DNA of 64,000 nucleotides from assembly GCF_023652955.1 (NCBI RefSeq), contig NZ_JAKLOY010000001.1:1116001-1180000 (forward strand), in the 5' to 3' direction. The stretch's first letter is position 1, and every line of letters begins with the position of its first letter. Below, in pieces: positions 53,618-61,680 of this stretch. Below the pieces are notes generated by a model. That model was not told the origin of the DNA. It worked only from the letters and a program-made list of their open reading frames with translations, and did not search any database. Source of the stretch: Geomonas sp. Red32. GTDB taxonomy: Bacteria > Desulfobacterota > Desulfuromonadia > Geobacterales > Geobacteraceae. A program made the position numbers and the translations under genes.

Positions 53618-54280
53618 CTAGCTGACCCCCTTGGTGGCGGACTTGACGAGCCGTTCGCCGAGATCGAAGGCCTTTCGGCAGTCGTTGGGGAAGATGATGT
53701 TGTGCCGCTTCTTGCGCTCCTCCGGGTCGAAGTATTCGAAGACCACCTTGCCGTAGTCCTCGAACTGCAGGGTCTCGTTGCAGATGAGAGTTTCGCAGGG
53801 ACCGAAGACGCGGGCCAGGTAGTTCTGGTTCATGCCGAGGTGGACCGGGTAATGGAACTCCTTCATGGTCTCTTCCGAGACGTTCATGGTGTACACGAAG
53901 GCGGTGGGGATCCGGCGGCTGAAGAGGGAGGTGGGGGGGCTCGTGTAGGCGAAGTACTGGAAAAGGAGCCTTTCCATGAACGAGCGCATCTCCCCGGTGA
54001 CGGTGCCGAAGTAGATCGGCGAGCCGAGTAAGAAGGCATCGGCAGTGGCGAGTTTCTCCAGCACCGGCGTGAGGCCATCCTTCATCGCGCAGACCCCGTA
54101 GCTTTTCCCCCCTTTCATCTTGCAGGCGAAACAGCTCGAACATCCCTTGTAGGTGAGATCGTAAAGATGCACGATCTCCGTCTCCGCCCCGCGGGTGCGC
54201 GCCCCTTCCAGGGCCTTTTCCAGCAAGGTGGCCGTGTTCCACTTTTTACGGGGACTGCCGTTGATGGCGATGATTTTCAT
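53618..54280 (-). CDS. NADPH-dependent FMN reductase/flavodoxin-fold protein
   Basis: 220 residues. Flavodoxin-like phosphate loop at AINGSPRKKWNTATLLEKAL, a Cys-rich GCSSCFACK segment and DAFLLGSPIYFGTVTGEMRSFMERL, as in iron-sulfur flavoprotein/WrbA-like families. An FMN oxidoreductase of unknown partner. GGAG precedes ATG 54280. Its closest neighbour, the FAD oxidase, lies 73 bases upstream on the same strand. Confidence 0.88.
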   Translation of the reverse strand: MKIIAINGSPRKKWNTATLLEKALEGARTRGAETEIVHLYDLTYKGCSSCFACKMKGGKSYGVCAMKDGLTPVLEKLATADAFLLGSPIYFGTVTGEMRSFMERLLFQYFAYTSPPTSLFSRRIPTAFVYTMNVSEETMKEFHYPVHLGMNQNYLARVFGPCETLICNETLQFEDYGKVVFEYFDPEERKKRHNIIFPNDCRKAFDLGERLVKSATKGVS

Positions 54281-54353
54281 CCGTCACTCCTCTGCGCACC
54301 GTTCGGTGCCGTCCTACGTGCTACTCGCCCTTCACCGCCCTGCCTCCCGCCTC

Positions 54354-55553
54354 TTACATCTTGGCGGAGAGTCTCGCGAACTCCTTCTTGGACCTGACGA
54401 TGCAGTCCTCGATCGCCATCCCGGCGAAATAGTTGCCCGTCACGAAGAGCTTGCTGCCCGCGATGGCGCGGTCGATATCGGCGGTGATGGCGCCGTGGCC
54501 TACCACCGGGGAGGGGAGACGGCTTTCACGCTCGACCACCTGCTCGAGCTCCCCGGCCTTCACCCCCAGCACTTCGGCGATCCGCTTCAGTTTCCCCTCC
54601 AGCGGCAACCGGCCGGACTTGAAGTGGAACGCGAAGCCGCGGTACTCGGGGTGGGAAAGGGTGTCGCGGGAAACGGCAGAGTAGAAATCGTCCTGGGGGG
54701 CGATGATACCGGCGAGCAGGGGTACCGAGAGCCTCGACTTTTTCACCGCAACGCCCACCGTCTCGATGGTCTCCACGCCGATCTTCCCGAGCGCCTGGGC
54801 CAGAGGGGGGGAAATTTCCCCGGCCAGTTTGGATCCCTCAGGCGGCGGCACCGCGATGGCGAGACGTGCGGTCTCGAAGCTCCTTCCATCGGAGAGCTCG
54901 ACGACGTACTGTTCGCCGCTCTTGGCCAGGCGGGTCACGGTAACGCCGGTGGCCAGGGTGAGTCCGGGGATGGCCGACAGGGTGTCGGTCACGCTGGAAA
55001 GCCCCCCCTTGAGGGTGTAGCTCTTGATGACGTCCTTTCTCCGGGGGCGCTTGTTGAAGAGCATGTCGGCCGGGAAGTCGTTGGCCCGCTGCGAGATGAC
55101 CGCGTTGAAGGCCGGGGCGAAGACCCGCTGAAAGTTTTTGTTCCCCACGATGCGGCCGTAGTAGGAGGCCACGCTCTCCCCTTCCTTCTTGAGGCTGAAG
55201 ATCCGCCAGGCCGAGGTGATCAGCTCGGGGAAGGAGAGCTGGGACGTGATGCTCTTGATCTGGTTGCCGACCAGCATCATGAACGAGAGCTTCTCACGGG
55301 GGAGAATGCTTCCCATGAGCCCGTACTGCTCCATGAGACCGATGAGGCCGCCGTAGGAGTTGTAGCAGGTGTGGGCGCCGAGCTCCAGCCAGAACCCTTC
55401 CGCCTCCCCCTGGAAACGGTGGGAATGGAAGCAGCCGCCGGTGCGGTTGCTCTTTTCGAGCACCAGGGTGGTGAGTCCGGCGGAGGTGGCGTAGCTTGCC
55501 AGGCTCAGACCGCTGATGCCGGCGCCGACGACGATGAGGTCGTACTTGATCAT
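54354..55553 (-). CDS. FAD-dependent oxidoreductase, protoporphyrinogen-oxidase-like
   Basis: 399 residues. A Rossmann dinucleotide motif VVGAGISGLSLASYATSAG, then LEKSNRTGGCFHS, and the C-terminal flavin motif LFVTGNYFAGMAIEDCIVRS. Resembles HemG/HemY-type or amine-oxidase flavoproteins. A haem-synthesis role would suit a cytochrome-rich organism, but no hem gene is adjacent. AAAGGAG lies before ATG 55553. Confidence 0.82.
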   Translation of the reverse strand: MIKYDLIVVGAGISGLSLASYATSAGLTTLVLEKSNRTGGCFHSHRFQGEAEGFWLELGAHTCYNSYGGLIGLMEQYGLMGSILPREKLSFMMLVGNQIKSITSQLSFPELITSAWRIFSLKKEGESVASYYGRIVGNKNFQRVFAPAFNAVISQRANDFPADMLFNKRPRRKDVIKSYTLKGGLSSVTDTLSAIPGLTLATGVTVTRLAKSGEQYVVELSDGRSFETARLAIAVPPPEGSKLAGEISPPLAQALGKIGVETIETVGVAVKKSRLSVPLLAGIIAPQDDFYSAVSRDTLSHPEYRGFAFHFKSGRLPLEGKLKRIAEVLGVKAGELEQVVERESRLPSPVVGHGAITADIDRAIAGSKLFVTGNYFAGMAIEDCIVRSKKEFARLSAKM

Positions 55554-55726
55554 GGGGAAGGGCTCCTTTGCGGGGTACCAAACCCATCTCCCCTTCCCTT
55601 GTCGAGGGCGGCGGGGTGGTGGCCGCGGGAAACTCGAGGGAGGTGATGGAGTATGGGATTGTCAAATGTGATGAGACGGAGTCGAAGCCGGATAAGTCGG
55701 CCTATTTAAGCGTGAGGATGTGGTAA

Positions 55727-55774
55727 TGTCAACTGTTTACAACGGTTGACAAGGCCGGAGGCAGCCATTACATT
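55727..55774 (+). promoter_or_regulatory. Promoter of cbpA with inverted repeat over the -35
   Basis: TTGACA (55746-55751), 17 bases, TACATT (55769-55774). TGTCAAC (55727-55733) and GTTGACA (55745-55751) form a 7-bp inverted repeat, so a repressor bound there would cover the -35. Confidence 0.55.
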
Positions 55775-55812
55775 CTGGGGAGAATCTTCCAGGACAAGAA
55801 AGGATCGATCTC

Positions 55813-56736
55813 ATGGCTCAGAGGGATTACTACGAAGTACTTGGCGTCAAGAAGGGGGCCGCGATCGACGAGATCAAAAAGGCCTACCGCAAGCTGGCGG
55901 TCAAGTACCACCCCGACAAGAACCCGGGGGACAAGAAGGCCGAGGATCGCTTCAAGGAGATCAACGAGGCCTACGCAGTCCTCTCGGATCCCAAGAAAAA
56001 AGAGCAGTACGACCAGTTCGGCTCCACCGATTTCCACCAGCGCTTCTCCCAGGAGGACATCTTCCGCGGTTTCGACGTCGGGGACATGTTCAAGGGGCAG
56101 CAGGGATTCGGTACCGAGGATATCTTCTCCCGCATCTTCGGGGAAGCCGTCCGCCGCCAGCGCGGTGGTGGCCACGGACGTGGCGCCGGCATGGGCGGCA
56201 TGGGTGGAATGGGTGGCAAAGGGGAAGACTTCTCGATGGAGGTCCAGGTCACCTTCCGGGATTCCTATGATGGCGCCGAGAAGCGGGTGGCCTTCATGAG
56301 GGACGGAAACCGCGAAGAGCTCTCCGTCAAGATCCCGGCCGGCATCGAAAGTGGCGCCAAGCTGCGGGTGGCGGGACGGGGCGGCCCGGGACGTTACGGT
56401 GGCCCCTCCGGAGACCTCTTCCTCACCGTGATCGTGGGGCCGGATCCCCTGTTCCAGCGTGAGGGGAACGACATCGTGCTGAACCACGAGGTCAAGTTTT
56501 CGCAGGCGGTGCTGGGCGGAGCCATCGAAGTTCCCACCATGGAAGGGACCAAGCGGATCAAGATCCCCGGTGGCATGCAGACCGGCACCAAGGTGCGGCT
56601 GAAAGGCCTCGGCTTCCCGCTCATGGGCAAGCAGGGGCGCGGCGACCTGTACGTCAAAATCGCCATCCACGTCCCCGAAAAGCTATCCCCCCGCCAGCGC
56701 GAGCTCATCGAGCAACTCTCCGCAGAAGGGCTCTAA
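55813..56736 (+). CDS. cbpA: DnaJ-class co-chaperone CbpA
   Basis: 307 residues. J domain (1-70) with HPDKN, a Gly/Met/Phe-rich linker ([18 protein letters not shown]), and two beta-barrel substrate-binding domains. The Cys-rich zinc domain of DnaJ is absent, which identifies the CbpA/type II class. Works with DnaK. AAAGGA precedes the ATG. Confidence 0.94.
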   Translation: MAQRDYYEVLGVKKGAAIDEIKKAYRKLAVKYHPDKNPGDKKAEDRFKEINEAYAVLSDPKKKEQYDQFGSTDFHQRFSQEDIFRGFDVGDMFKGQQGFGTEDIFSRIFGEAVRRQRGGGHGRGAGMGGMGGMGGKGEDFSMEVQVTFRDSYDGAEKRVAFMRDGNREELSVKIPAGIESGAKLRVAGRGGPGRYGGPSGDLFLTVIVGPDPLFQREGNDIVLNHEVKFSQAVLGGAIEVPTMEGTKRIKIPGGMQTGTKVRLKGLGFPLMGKQGRGDLYVKIAIHVPEKLSPRQRELIEQLSAEGL

Positions 56737-56742
56737 CAGAAA

Positions 56743-56772
56743 AGGGGACTGGCTCCGCAGGTGCCAGTCCCC
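56743..56772. terminator. Hairpin after cbpA
   Basis: GGGGACTGGC and GCCAGTCCCC form a 10-bp stem; no T-run follows, so the role as a terminator is uncertain. Confidence 0.45.
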
Positions 56773-56862
56773 ATCCCCCACTCCCGTATACAGGGCACCG
56801 CCCCGTGCCTGCTCAACCCACCAGGATTCCTTTCAATATCCGCGAATACCGTAGAATCAAGC

Positions 56863-56981
56863 TCCCCCCTTTTGCGAAGGTTCTTCGAAGAGTTCCGGGG
56901 AACCTGCAATGGGGTTCCTAACAAGGACTATGGGCGCTACGTCCCCCCCTTTGCGAAGGGGGGACAGGGGGGATTTGCCTC
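56863..56981. repeat. Dispersed C-rich/G-rich repeat, copy 10
   Basis: GTCCCCCCCTTTGCGAAGGGGGG with ACAGGGGGGATTTG at 56941-56978, preceded at 56863 by a partial CTCCCCCCTTTTGCGAAGG. Confidence 0.75.
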
Positions 56982-57349
56982 TCACTGGCCCTCTCGTGCC
57001 CCCGTTCCCTGACCTACGGACCCCGCTGATGGTTCGTCCATCGAGCCCCGCTAAACGGCACCCGTCCCCTGAAAGACGAAAAACGGAATCCCTTATTTGC
57101 ACTTTCTTGGGAAACCGCAAATAAGGGACATGCTTATTTGCATTTCCCCCTGAAAGTGCAAATAAGAACGTTGCGTTATTTGCACAGTGAAACAAGTAGT
57201 CGATGGTGTTGGAATCAACTTCACTGCGGCGAACAAGGCACTCATGCCGGAGCCTTCACCCCGATCACCACCAGGTTCCCCAAATCCTCCCCCACCGAAC
57301 TAAGCACTCCTCAGCCTTATTCTGATAGAGAACCCTATAGGTTTCACCT
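56982..57349. other. Gene-free stretch with alternating TTATTTGC boxes
   Basis: Five copies of TTATTTGC or its complement occur at 57092-57100 (+), 57117-57125 (-), 57133-57141 (+), 57158-57166 (-) and 57176-57183 (+). Some neighbours share ACTTTC/GAAAGT flanks. Open frames here are short and partly made of repeat sequence. No gene is called. Confidence 0.6.
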
Positions 57350-57378
57350 TTGACAATGCTGAGAGATGTCTATATAGT
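57350..57378 (+). promoter_or_regulatory. Strong sigma-70 promoter
   Basis: TTGACA (57350-57355), 17-base spacer, TATAGT (57373-57378), one base from full consensus. It points into a long leader before the 57.75 kb gene. Confidence 0.75.
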
Positions 57379-57462
57379 CGCGCCTAATGTACTAGATTAC
57401 CCTTAGCTCTCCGTGAGAGCATCATTTGCGGCTAATAGCCGAGGGAGAGGCGGAGGGTACAC

Positions 57463-57540
57463 GGGTAACTTATGTAACTTGTTAAGGCCGGAGGGCCGCG
57501 AGATGGTTGTCGCAGGATTAATAGGTTACATAAGTTACCC
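57463..57540. repeat. 16-bp perfect inverted repeat (78-base element)
   Basis: GGGTAACTTATGTAAC (57463-57478) and GTTACATAAGTTACCC (57525-57540) match exactly, and weaker pairing extends outward about 12 bases. It could be a MITE-like relic or a transcript hairpin. Confidence 0.75.
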
Positions 57541-57604
57541 ACATCCCCCCGTCTACCCCCTAAAAGTCACCTTCGAAAATGGGAAGGTCACTAGTATTGA
57601 GTGA
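57503..57604 (+). CDS. Possible small protein (33 codons)
   Basis: ATG 57503 has GGAGGG nine bases upstream. The translation ends YPLKVTFENGKVTSIE, which looks protein-like, but half the frame lies in the inverted repeat. It may also be the tail of a lost gene. Low certainty. Confidence 0.25.
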   Translation: MVVAGLIGYISYPHPPVYPLKVTFENGKVTSIE

Positions 57605-57751
57605 TTCGCCGAGGTTGGTGAGCTACTCTGCGCAACTCAATAAAATCACGGGTAGCCACCGACGGTGGTCAGCTAAAAACTCGCAGCCAGCGGGAAGGTA
57701 TTTGTGAAACTAAGCGACGGCCCCTCGGTTTCTGACTTTGAAAGGATGACG

Positions 57752-58561
57752 ATGCGTTTTCTTGTTTTCGTTGTGATGATGATGTTTCTCGCCGGTTGTG
57801 ATCAGGCGAGCTTGATGAAAAAGATGATCCCGCCCGAGGCTGATTCCACAGCACGCGGCTACATTGACCTCCTCAGACAAAACCGGTTCAAGGAAATTGA
57901 GAAGGACCTCGATCCGAGCATCAATACCCCAGACATACCAAAAGCACTGGTCAAGATGGCGCAGATGTTCCCCGCGGAGAAGCCAGAATCCGTGACGGTG
58001 GTGGGGGTGCATACTTTTCACAACGACGTCACGACCACCACCAATATGACCTACGAGTACCAGTTCCGGGGCACCTGGCTTCTTGTTAACGTCGCGACGA
58101 AGAAACAGGGCGCGGCCACCACCATCGTCGGGTTTAACCTCAACCCGATTCCCGACTCCCTGGAAAATCTCAACAGGTTCACTCTATCAGGCAAGTCTCC
58201 CTTGCAATACTCGGTGCTTGCCCTGGCCGTTCTGTTCACGTTGTTCACCCTCTACTCCCTGGTGATCTGCGTTAGGACAAAACCCCTTAAGAAAAAATGG
58301 CTTTGGATACTACTCATCCTGCTTGGAGCGGCTAAATTCTCGGTAGATTGGACGACTGGGCGCTGGGATGTTTTTCCATTGTATGTCCAACTGTTCAGTG
58401 CCTCGGCGTACGCCCCCTTGTACGGTGCGTGGACGATCAGCATATCGTTGCCTTTGGGCGCGGTTGTTTTCCTGCTGATGCGTAAATCCCTTTCGGGCCA
58501 ACCGACCGGCACACCGCCGCTGGCCGGTACGGCCTCTGAAAATGAAGAATGGCGGATTTAG
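57752..58561 (+). CDS. Putative lipoprotein with C-terminal membrane segments
   Basis: About 269 residues. MRFLVFVVMMMFLAGC gives a lipobox; residues ~25-130 form a soluble domain (YIDLLRQNRFKEIEKDLDPS, YEYQFRGTWLLVNV), reminiscent of small DUF3887-like folds. The C-terminal half has three to four hydrophobic helices. I recognise no family. AAGG lies six bases before ATG 57752. First of three unassigned exported or membrane genes. Confidence 0.7.
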   Translation: MRFLVFVVMMMFLAGCDQASLMKKMIPPEADSTARGYIDLLRQNRFKEIEKDLDPSINTPDIPKALVKMAQMFPAEKPESVTVVGVHTFHNDVTTTTNMTYEYQFRGTWLLVNVATKKQGAATTIVGFNLNPIPDSLENLNRFTLSGKSPLQYSVLALAVLFTLFTLYSLVICVRTKPLKKKWLWILLILLGAAKFSVDWTTGRWDVFPLYVQLFSASAYAPLYGAWTISISLPLGAVVFLLMRKSLSGQPTGTPPLAGTASENEEWRI

Positions 58562-58693
58562 AGGGGCTGAGGGGGATGCTGGTTGGTTCGTTGAGTTACT
58601 GAGAGGGCATAGAGAAACTCAACCATCTAACGTCCCCCTCCCCCCCCGCGTGCCGAGAACGTTCAATATACCGAATCGGGTTCGAATGGTGAT

Positions 58694-59821
58694 ATGACAA
58701 TGACTATGAAGTTTCGACTTACTTTCAATGGGCAAATAGCGAGCGGCCAGAATGTCAACGATGTGAAGGCCCAGCTTGCCCAGCTTTTGAAGACGGATGT
58801 CGTCCAGATTGAGCGTTTGTTCTCAGGCGTCACGACGATCCTGAAAAAGGAGCTTTCCCTGGAAAAGGCCCAGGAGCTTAAGACGATCTTCGATCGGACT
58901 GGTGCAATCTCGGTCATTGAACCAATAGAACCTCCCCCCGCCCAAACTTCAATGCCGGGCGCGAGCGCTGCTCCTTTTCCATCTGAAGGCTCTTTTGTCT
59001 GTCCAACCTGTGGCATCACCCAAACCAAAGGTCTGGCCTGTGTAAGATGCGGGGTGAAATTTGATGCTCCGGCCCTCAATGCAATACCAGCGGCTATTCC
59101 AGCGGCCATTCCAGCGGCCATTCCAGCGGCCATTCCTTCGCGTAAAATCCCTCCCTCCCAGCCTCGCTCTGCCGCCAGACTAAGTTCTCGCCATTCGGAA
59201 GAGAAGCCCGTCCAGCTTCTCGTTACCATATTATTGCTAATAGTCGCCATCTTGCCATTAGCAGCATGCGCAGGTCTGGATCTGTTTTCTGGCGAAGAGA
59301 CCGCCAGGGTGTTATTGGCGGAATCGAAGGCAATTCATTTGGGAGGGGTGTCTGTGGGGGCGAGGCACTACACTGACGATGCTAAGGCCAAGACGGTTTT
59401 TCTTTCTCCGGAAATGAACCCGGTAAGGATAATCGTCCAAGACAAAAACTTTGGAATGTCGAAGGAGGGGAGGCGCAGTGCCCGGTTCTTTTTAACTGAC
59501 GAAGCCGGTGACGTGGTTGCCCAGTCGCAGTCCAGCACCTACGGTGGAAACGCGAAGGCCAAGCAATCTATGACATTGGAACGGGATTGGATAATTGGGA
59601 CCATCAGCCTCAGTAAAGCTGGATCATACAAAATCAGCTTCAATGAAAGCAGTTCTCAGGCCAGTACAGGCCAGACCTACGCCGTATTCAAGAGAAACGT
59701 GATAAACGTGCCATGGATGTACTATGTTTTCAGCCTCGGATTTTCGATAGTCGTCATAGCAGGAATGGCAATGAGTGGCCGGGTTTCAGTTGGCGTTGGG
59801 GTCCCCGGTCGGGATGCGTGA
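58694..59821 (+). CDS. Membrane protein with N-terminal small domain and zinc ribbon
   Basis: 375 residues. The first ~75 (FRLTFNGQIASGQNVNDVK, IERLFSGVTTILKKEL) resemble a small domain found at the start of several proteobacterial membrane proteins. A zinc ribbon (CPTCG, CVRCG, ~97-118) follows, then an IPAA-repeat linker, a membrane helix (~180-200), a ~130-residue probably periplasmic domain and a final helix (~350). The function is unknown. The start is one of three clustered ATGs. Confidence 0.7.
   Translation: MTMTMKFRLTFNGQIASGQNVNDVKAQLAQLLKTDVVQIERLFSGVTTILKKELSLEKAQELKTIFDRTGAISVIEPIEPPPAQTSMPGASAAPFPSEGSFVCPTCGITQTKGLACVRCGVKFDAPALNAIPAAIPAAIPAAIPAAIPSRKIPPSQPRSAARLSSRHSEEKPVQLLVTILLLIVAILPLAACAGLDLFSGEETARVLLAESKAIHLGGVSVGARHYTDDAKAKTVFLSPEMNPVRIIVQDKNFGMSKEGRRSARFFLTDEAGDVVAQSQSSTYGGNAKAKQSMTLERDWIIGTISLSKAGSYKISFNESSSQASTGQTYAVFKRNVINVPWMYYVFSLGFSIVVIAGMAMSGRVSVGVGVPGRDA
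59085..59139 (+). repeat. 12-base tandem repeat in the zinc-ribbon gene
   Basis: Four to five units close to GCCATTCCAGCG encode successive IPAA tetrapeptides. Confidence 0.8.
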
Positions 59822-59873
59822 CTAGACGGGGCCAGTTGGAATTAATTGCATAGTTTTACGAGGGTAAAAGTAC

Positions 59874-60320
59874 ATGAAACTCGAAGATGACTACAAAAAT
59901 AAATATTCAGACCGGTTATTTGAGGCGTTGTTCGCTGTTGTGACAGGCCTCATAGGCGGTTTTTTCATGTTTGTTGCAGTATGGTTTGGACGCGCAATTT
60001 TAAAGCATGGCAAGTATGACAGCGGAAGTGTCGTGTTGTTCATGATTATATTCTTCATCTCTTGGTGGTTCCTAAAACTGACTTATAAACTTGCCTTTCA
60101 CAAATGTGAGCATTTGCTGTCTAATTTCGAACTGCGTGTCACGGGTTGGTTTTTCATTCTATTTGTGCCAGCAATGTTAGCAATGAGCCTATTTAACCAT
60201 GAATGGCCAAACCTTAAAGAGTTAATACCGTGTACCCCTGGTGTAATATATGGCTTTTATGCTCTGAAGGTTGTCCAAAAAAGAGCAGGATCTGCTGGTC
60301 TGAGCGACAAAACCTGTTAG
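59874..60320 (+). CDS. Small membrane protein, unrecognised
   Basis: 148 residues with about four hydrophobic helices (LFAVVTGLIGGFFMFVAVWFG, VVLFMIIFFISWWFLKL, GWFFILFVPAMLAMSLF). Lower GC than most of the window, suggesting recent arrival. GAGGG precedes ATG 59874. Confidence 0.6.
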   Translation: MKLEDDYKNKYSDRLFEALFAVVTGLIGGFFMFVAVWFGRAILKHGKYDSGSVVLFMIIFFISWWFLKLTYKLAFHKCEHLLSNFELRVTGWFFILFVPAMLAMSLFNHEWPNLKELIPCTPGVIYGFYALKVVQKRAGSAGLSDKTC

Positions 60321-60321
60321 C

Positions 60322-60459
60322 TCGGCAGGCCAAACCCTTGGCGATTACGGGCCGGGCGTTGGATGGCCCGAGGACCGAAACACTTTGCACTGGCTAGAGA
60401 ACTGGGGAACCGTTCCGGCTGTGGAGATCGCGGTCGACATCGTACGAAAAGAGCTGTAA
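60322..60459 (+). pseudogene. Possible gene remnant (C-terminal ~45 codons)
   Basis: The frame ending at TAA 60457 reads LGDYGPGVGWPEDRN... and VPAVEIAVDIVRKEL, which has protein-like composition but no start codon or ribosome site. It may be the 3' end of a deleted gene. Confidence 0.25.
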
Positions 60460-60510
60460 AAGAAATTGAACCACTCTGCCTCACCAATCTCACACGTGCA
60501 TGGTAATCAG

Positions 60511-60735
60511 ATGACTGAAAGCTCGAAAGATCCCCTCCACGGCGTCTCGCTCAAGATGATGCTGACCGAACTGGTAGCCGAATATGGGTGGGAAGTGATA
60601 GCGAAGCGGATCGATATCCGCTGCTTTACCAATGACCCCAGTATCGAATCCAGTCTGAAGTTTTTGAGACGTACCCCGTGGGCCAGGGAAAAGGTCGAAA
60701 GGCTGTACTTGAGAGGGAAGAGGTCCAAGCGATGA
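60511..60735 (+). CDS. VF530-family (DUF2132) protein
   Basis: 74 residues. The family core is almost complete: DPLHGVSLKMMLTELVAEYGW, RIDIRCFTNDPSIESSLKFLRRTPWAREKVE. VF530 proteins are small alpha-helical folds with a suggested DNA-binding role. I take ATG 60511 (MTESSKDPLHG). Its stop overlaps the next gene start (ATGA). Confidence 0.9.
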   Translation: MTESSKDPLHGVSLKMMLTELVAEYGWEVIAKRIDIRCFTNDPSIESSLKFLRRTPWAREKVERLYLRGKRSKR

Positions 60736-60941
60736 CAAAGCTGGTCGGCGCACCTAAACTGGTTATCTGGGCGGAGAAGATCCGCAAGGAACGAATGAGA
60801 GTTTGGCAGGAAACCTCTCCTGAAGTGTTCAAGGCGATCGAGCCGTTGGTGAGCCGCCAGTCGAATGCGGACTGGTGGATAACCAACAAGGACAAGGGGC
60901 TCGATGCCATCTGCAAGCTGCTGCTGGGAAACATGAGATAG
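60732..60941 (+). CDS. Small unrecognised protein coupled to the VF530 gene
   Basis: 69 residues, basic N-terminal half (KLVIWAEKIRKERMRVWQE) and a SNADWWITNKDKGL segment. The 4-base overlap with the VF530 gene and an AGAGG site support translation. No family known to me. Confidence 0.6.
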   Translation: MTKLVGAPKLVIWAEKIRKERMRVWQETSPEVFKAIEPLVSRQSNADWWITNKDKGLDAICKLLLGNMR

Positions 60942-61046
60942 CCGCCAGGGTTGGGCGAGGGGGCATATCCATTATCGGGTATCTTGGCCGCAGGACCCGG
61001 TCAAGTAGGGCCAGCGATGCGCTGATTGCAGGGGAGAAGAGAAAAG

Positions 61047-61289
61047 CTAAGAGAACAGTCGATCCAGTAGTTGTTCGCGGGTTAACCTGTGATGGGATGC
61101 AACATCGGCGAGGATTGCAGCGAGGGTTCCAACTTTCAGCGGATTGTGAGCCGGGATCGTCACGCGATGTTCGCCGTTCACGTTTGTCGAAAGACGAATA
61201 TGGCTGCCTGTCTGACGGGTGACTTGATAACCTAAGCTGCGGAGTGCCTGCGCGAGATCGTTGCCGGTGATGTCGCGCGGCAATCTCAT
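61047..61289 (-). CDS. hicA: HicA-family mRNA interferase toxin
   Basis: 80 residues. The dsRBD-like HicA fold is recognised by DLAQALRSLGYQVTRQTGSHIRL, with the catalytic-type His in GSH, and HNPLKVGTLAAILADV. In type II toxin-antitoxin pairs it cuts mRNA. Its ATG overlaps the antitoxin stop (ATGA). Confidence 0.9.
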   Translation of the reverse strand: MRLPRDITGNDLAQALRSLGYQVTRQTGSHIRLSTNVNGEHRVTIPAHNPLKVGTLAAILADVASHHRLTREQLLDRLFS

Positions 61290-61492
61290 ACAGCGATTAC
61301 TTCTTCATGGACAAAATGGAGGCGGATGATCTTCGGCACCTTGCCTTCCTCAAAATGGCACTTCACGGCATCTCTTACGCTATGGTGAAGCTCCTCCAGG
61401 GTATCAGCTTCTGTGAAAATGGATTCCCCGAGGGCTTTAGCGATGTATCCGCCTTCTGGTGCATCTTCAACAACGAATAGAATTTCGCTCAT
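61286..61492 (-). CDS. hicB: HicB-like antitoxin, short form
   Basis: 68 residues. A partial RNase-H-like HicB fold (FVVEDAPEGGYIAKALGESIFTEADTLEEL). The usual C-terminal HTH or ribbon-helix-helix DNA-binding domain is missing, so autorepression is not evident. AAGGAGAG precedes ATG 61492. Antitoxin first, then toxin. Confidence 0.85.
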   Translation of the reverse strand: MSEILFVVEDAPEGGYIAKALGESIFTEADTLEELHHSVRDAVKCHFEEGKVPKIIRLHFVHEEVIAV

Positions 61493-61511
61493 GGCCGCTC
61501 TCCTTGTCGGA

Positions 61512-61540
61512 AATATAACAAAGTCCCCTTCAGCAATCAA
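61512..61540 (-). promoter_or_regulatory. Promoter of hicBA
   Basis: Minus strand: TTGATT (61540-61535), 17-base spacer, TATATT (61517-61512). Confidence 0.65.
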
Positions 61541-61587
61541 GGAGAGTCCGGACGGCAGCCCGTCATTCAGCCTGGGGTTGGCTTGAT

Positions 61588-61643
61588 CACTCCGTGGAGG
61601 GTTCCCCCACCCCCCGGCCCCCTCCCTCAAGGGGAGGGGGGGA
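61588..61643 (+). repeat. RAYT-type REP family, copy B
   Basis: CACTCCGTGGAGGGTTCCCCCACCCCC... CCCTCCCTCAAGGGGAGGGG. It lies between hicB and the ParB-like gene. Confidence 0.8.
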
Positions 61644-61680
61644 TGGATTGGCAGTGGTTGCTTTCGGGCTTCGGCGGCGG

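Noticed and set aside
53439-54242. Frame with repeated SVT tripeptides
   Set aside because: It results from reading the 9-base satellite and the flavoprotein gene out of frame.
56857-57195. 112-codon minus-strand frame
   Set aside because: Its middle (SPLSPLRKGG) is the translated dispersed repeat, a common false gene.
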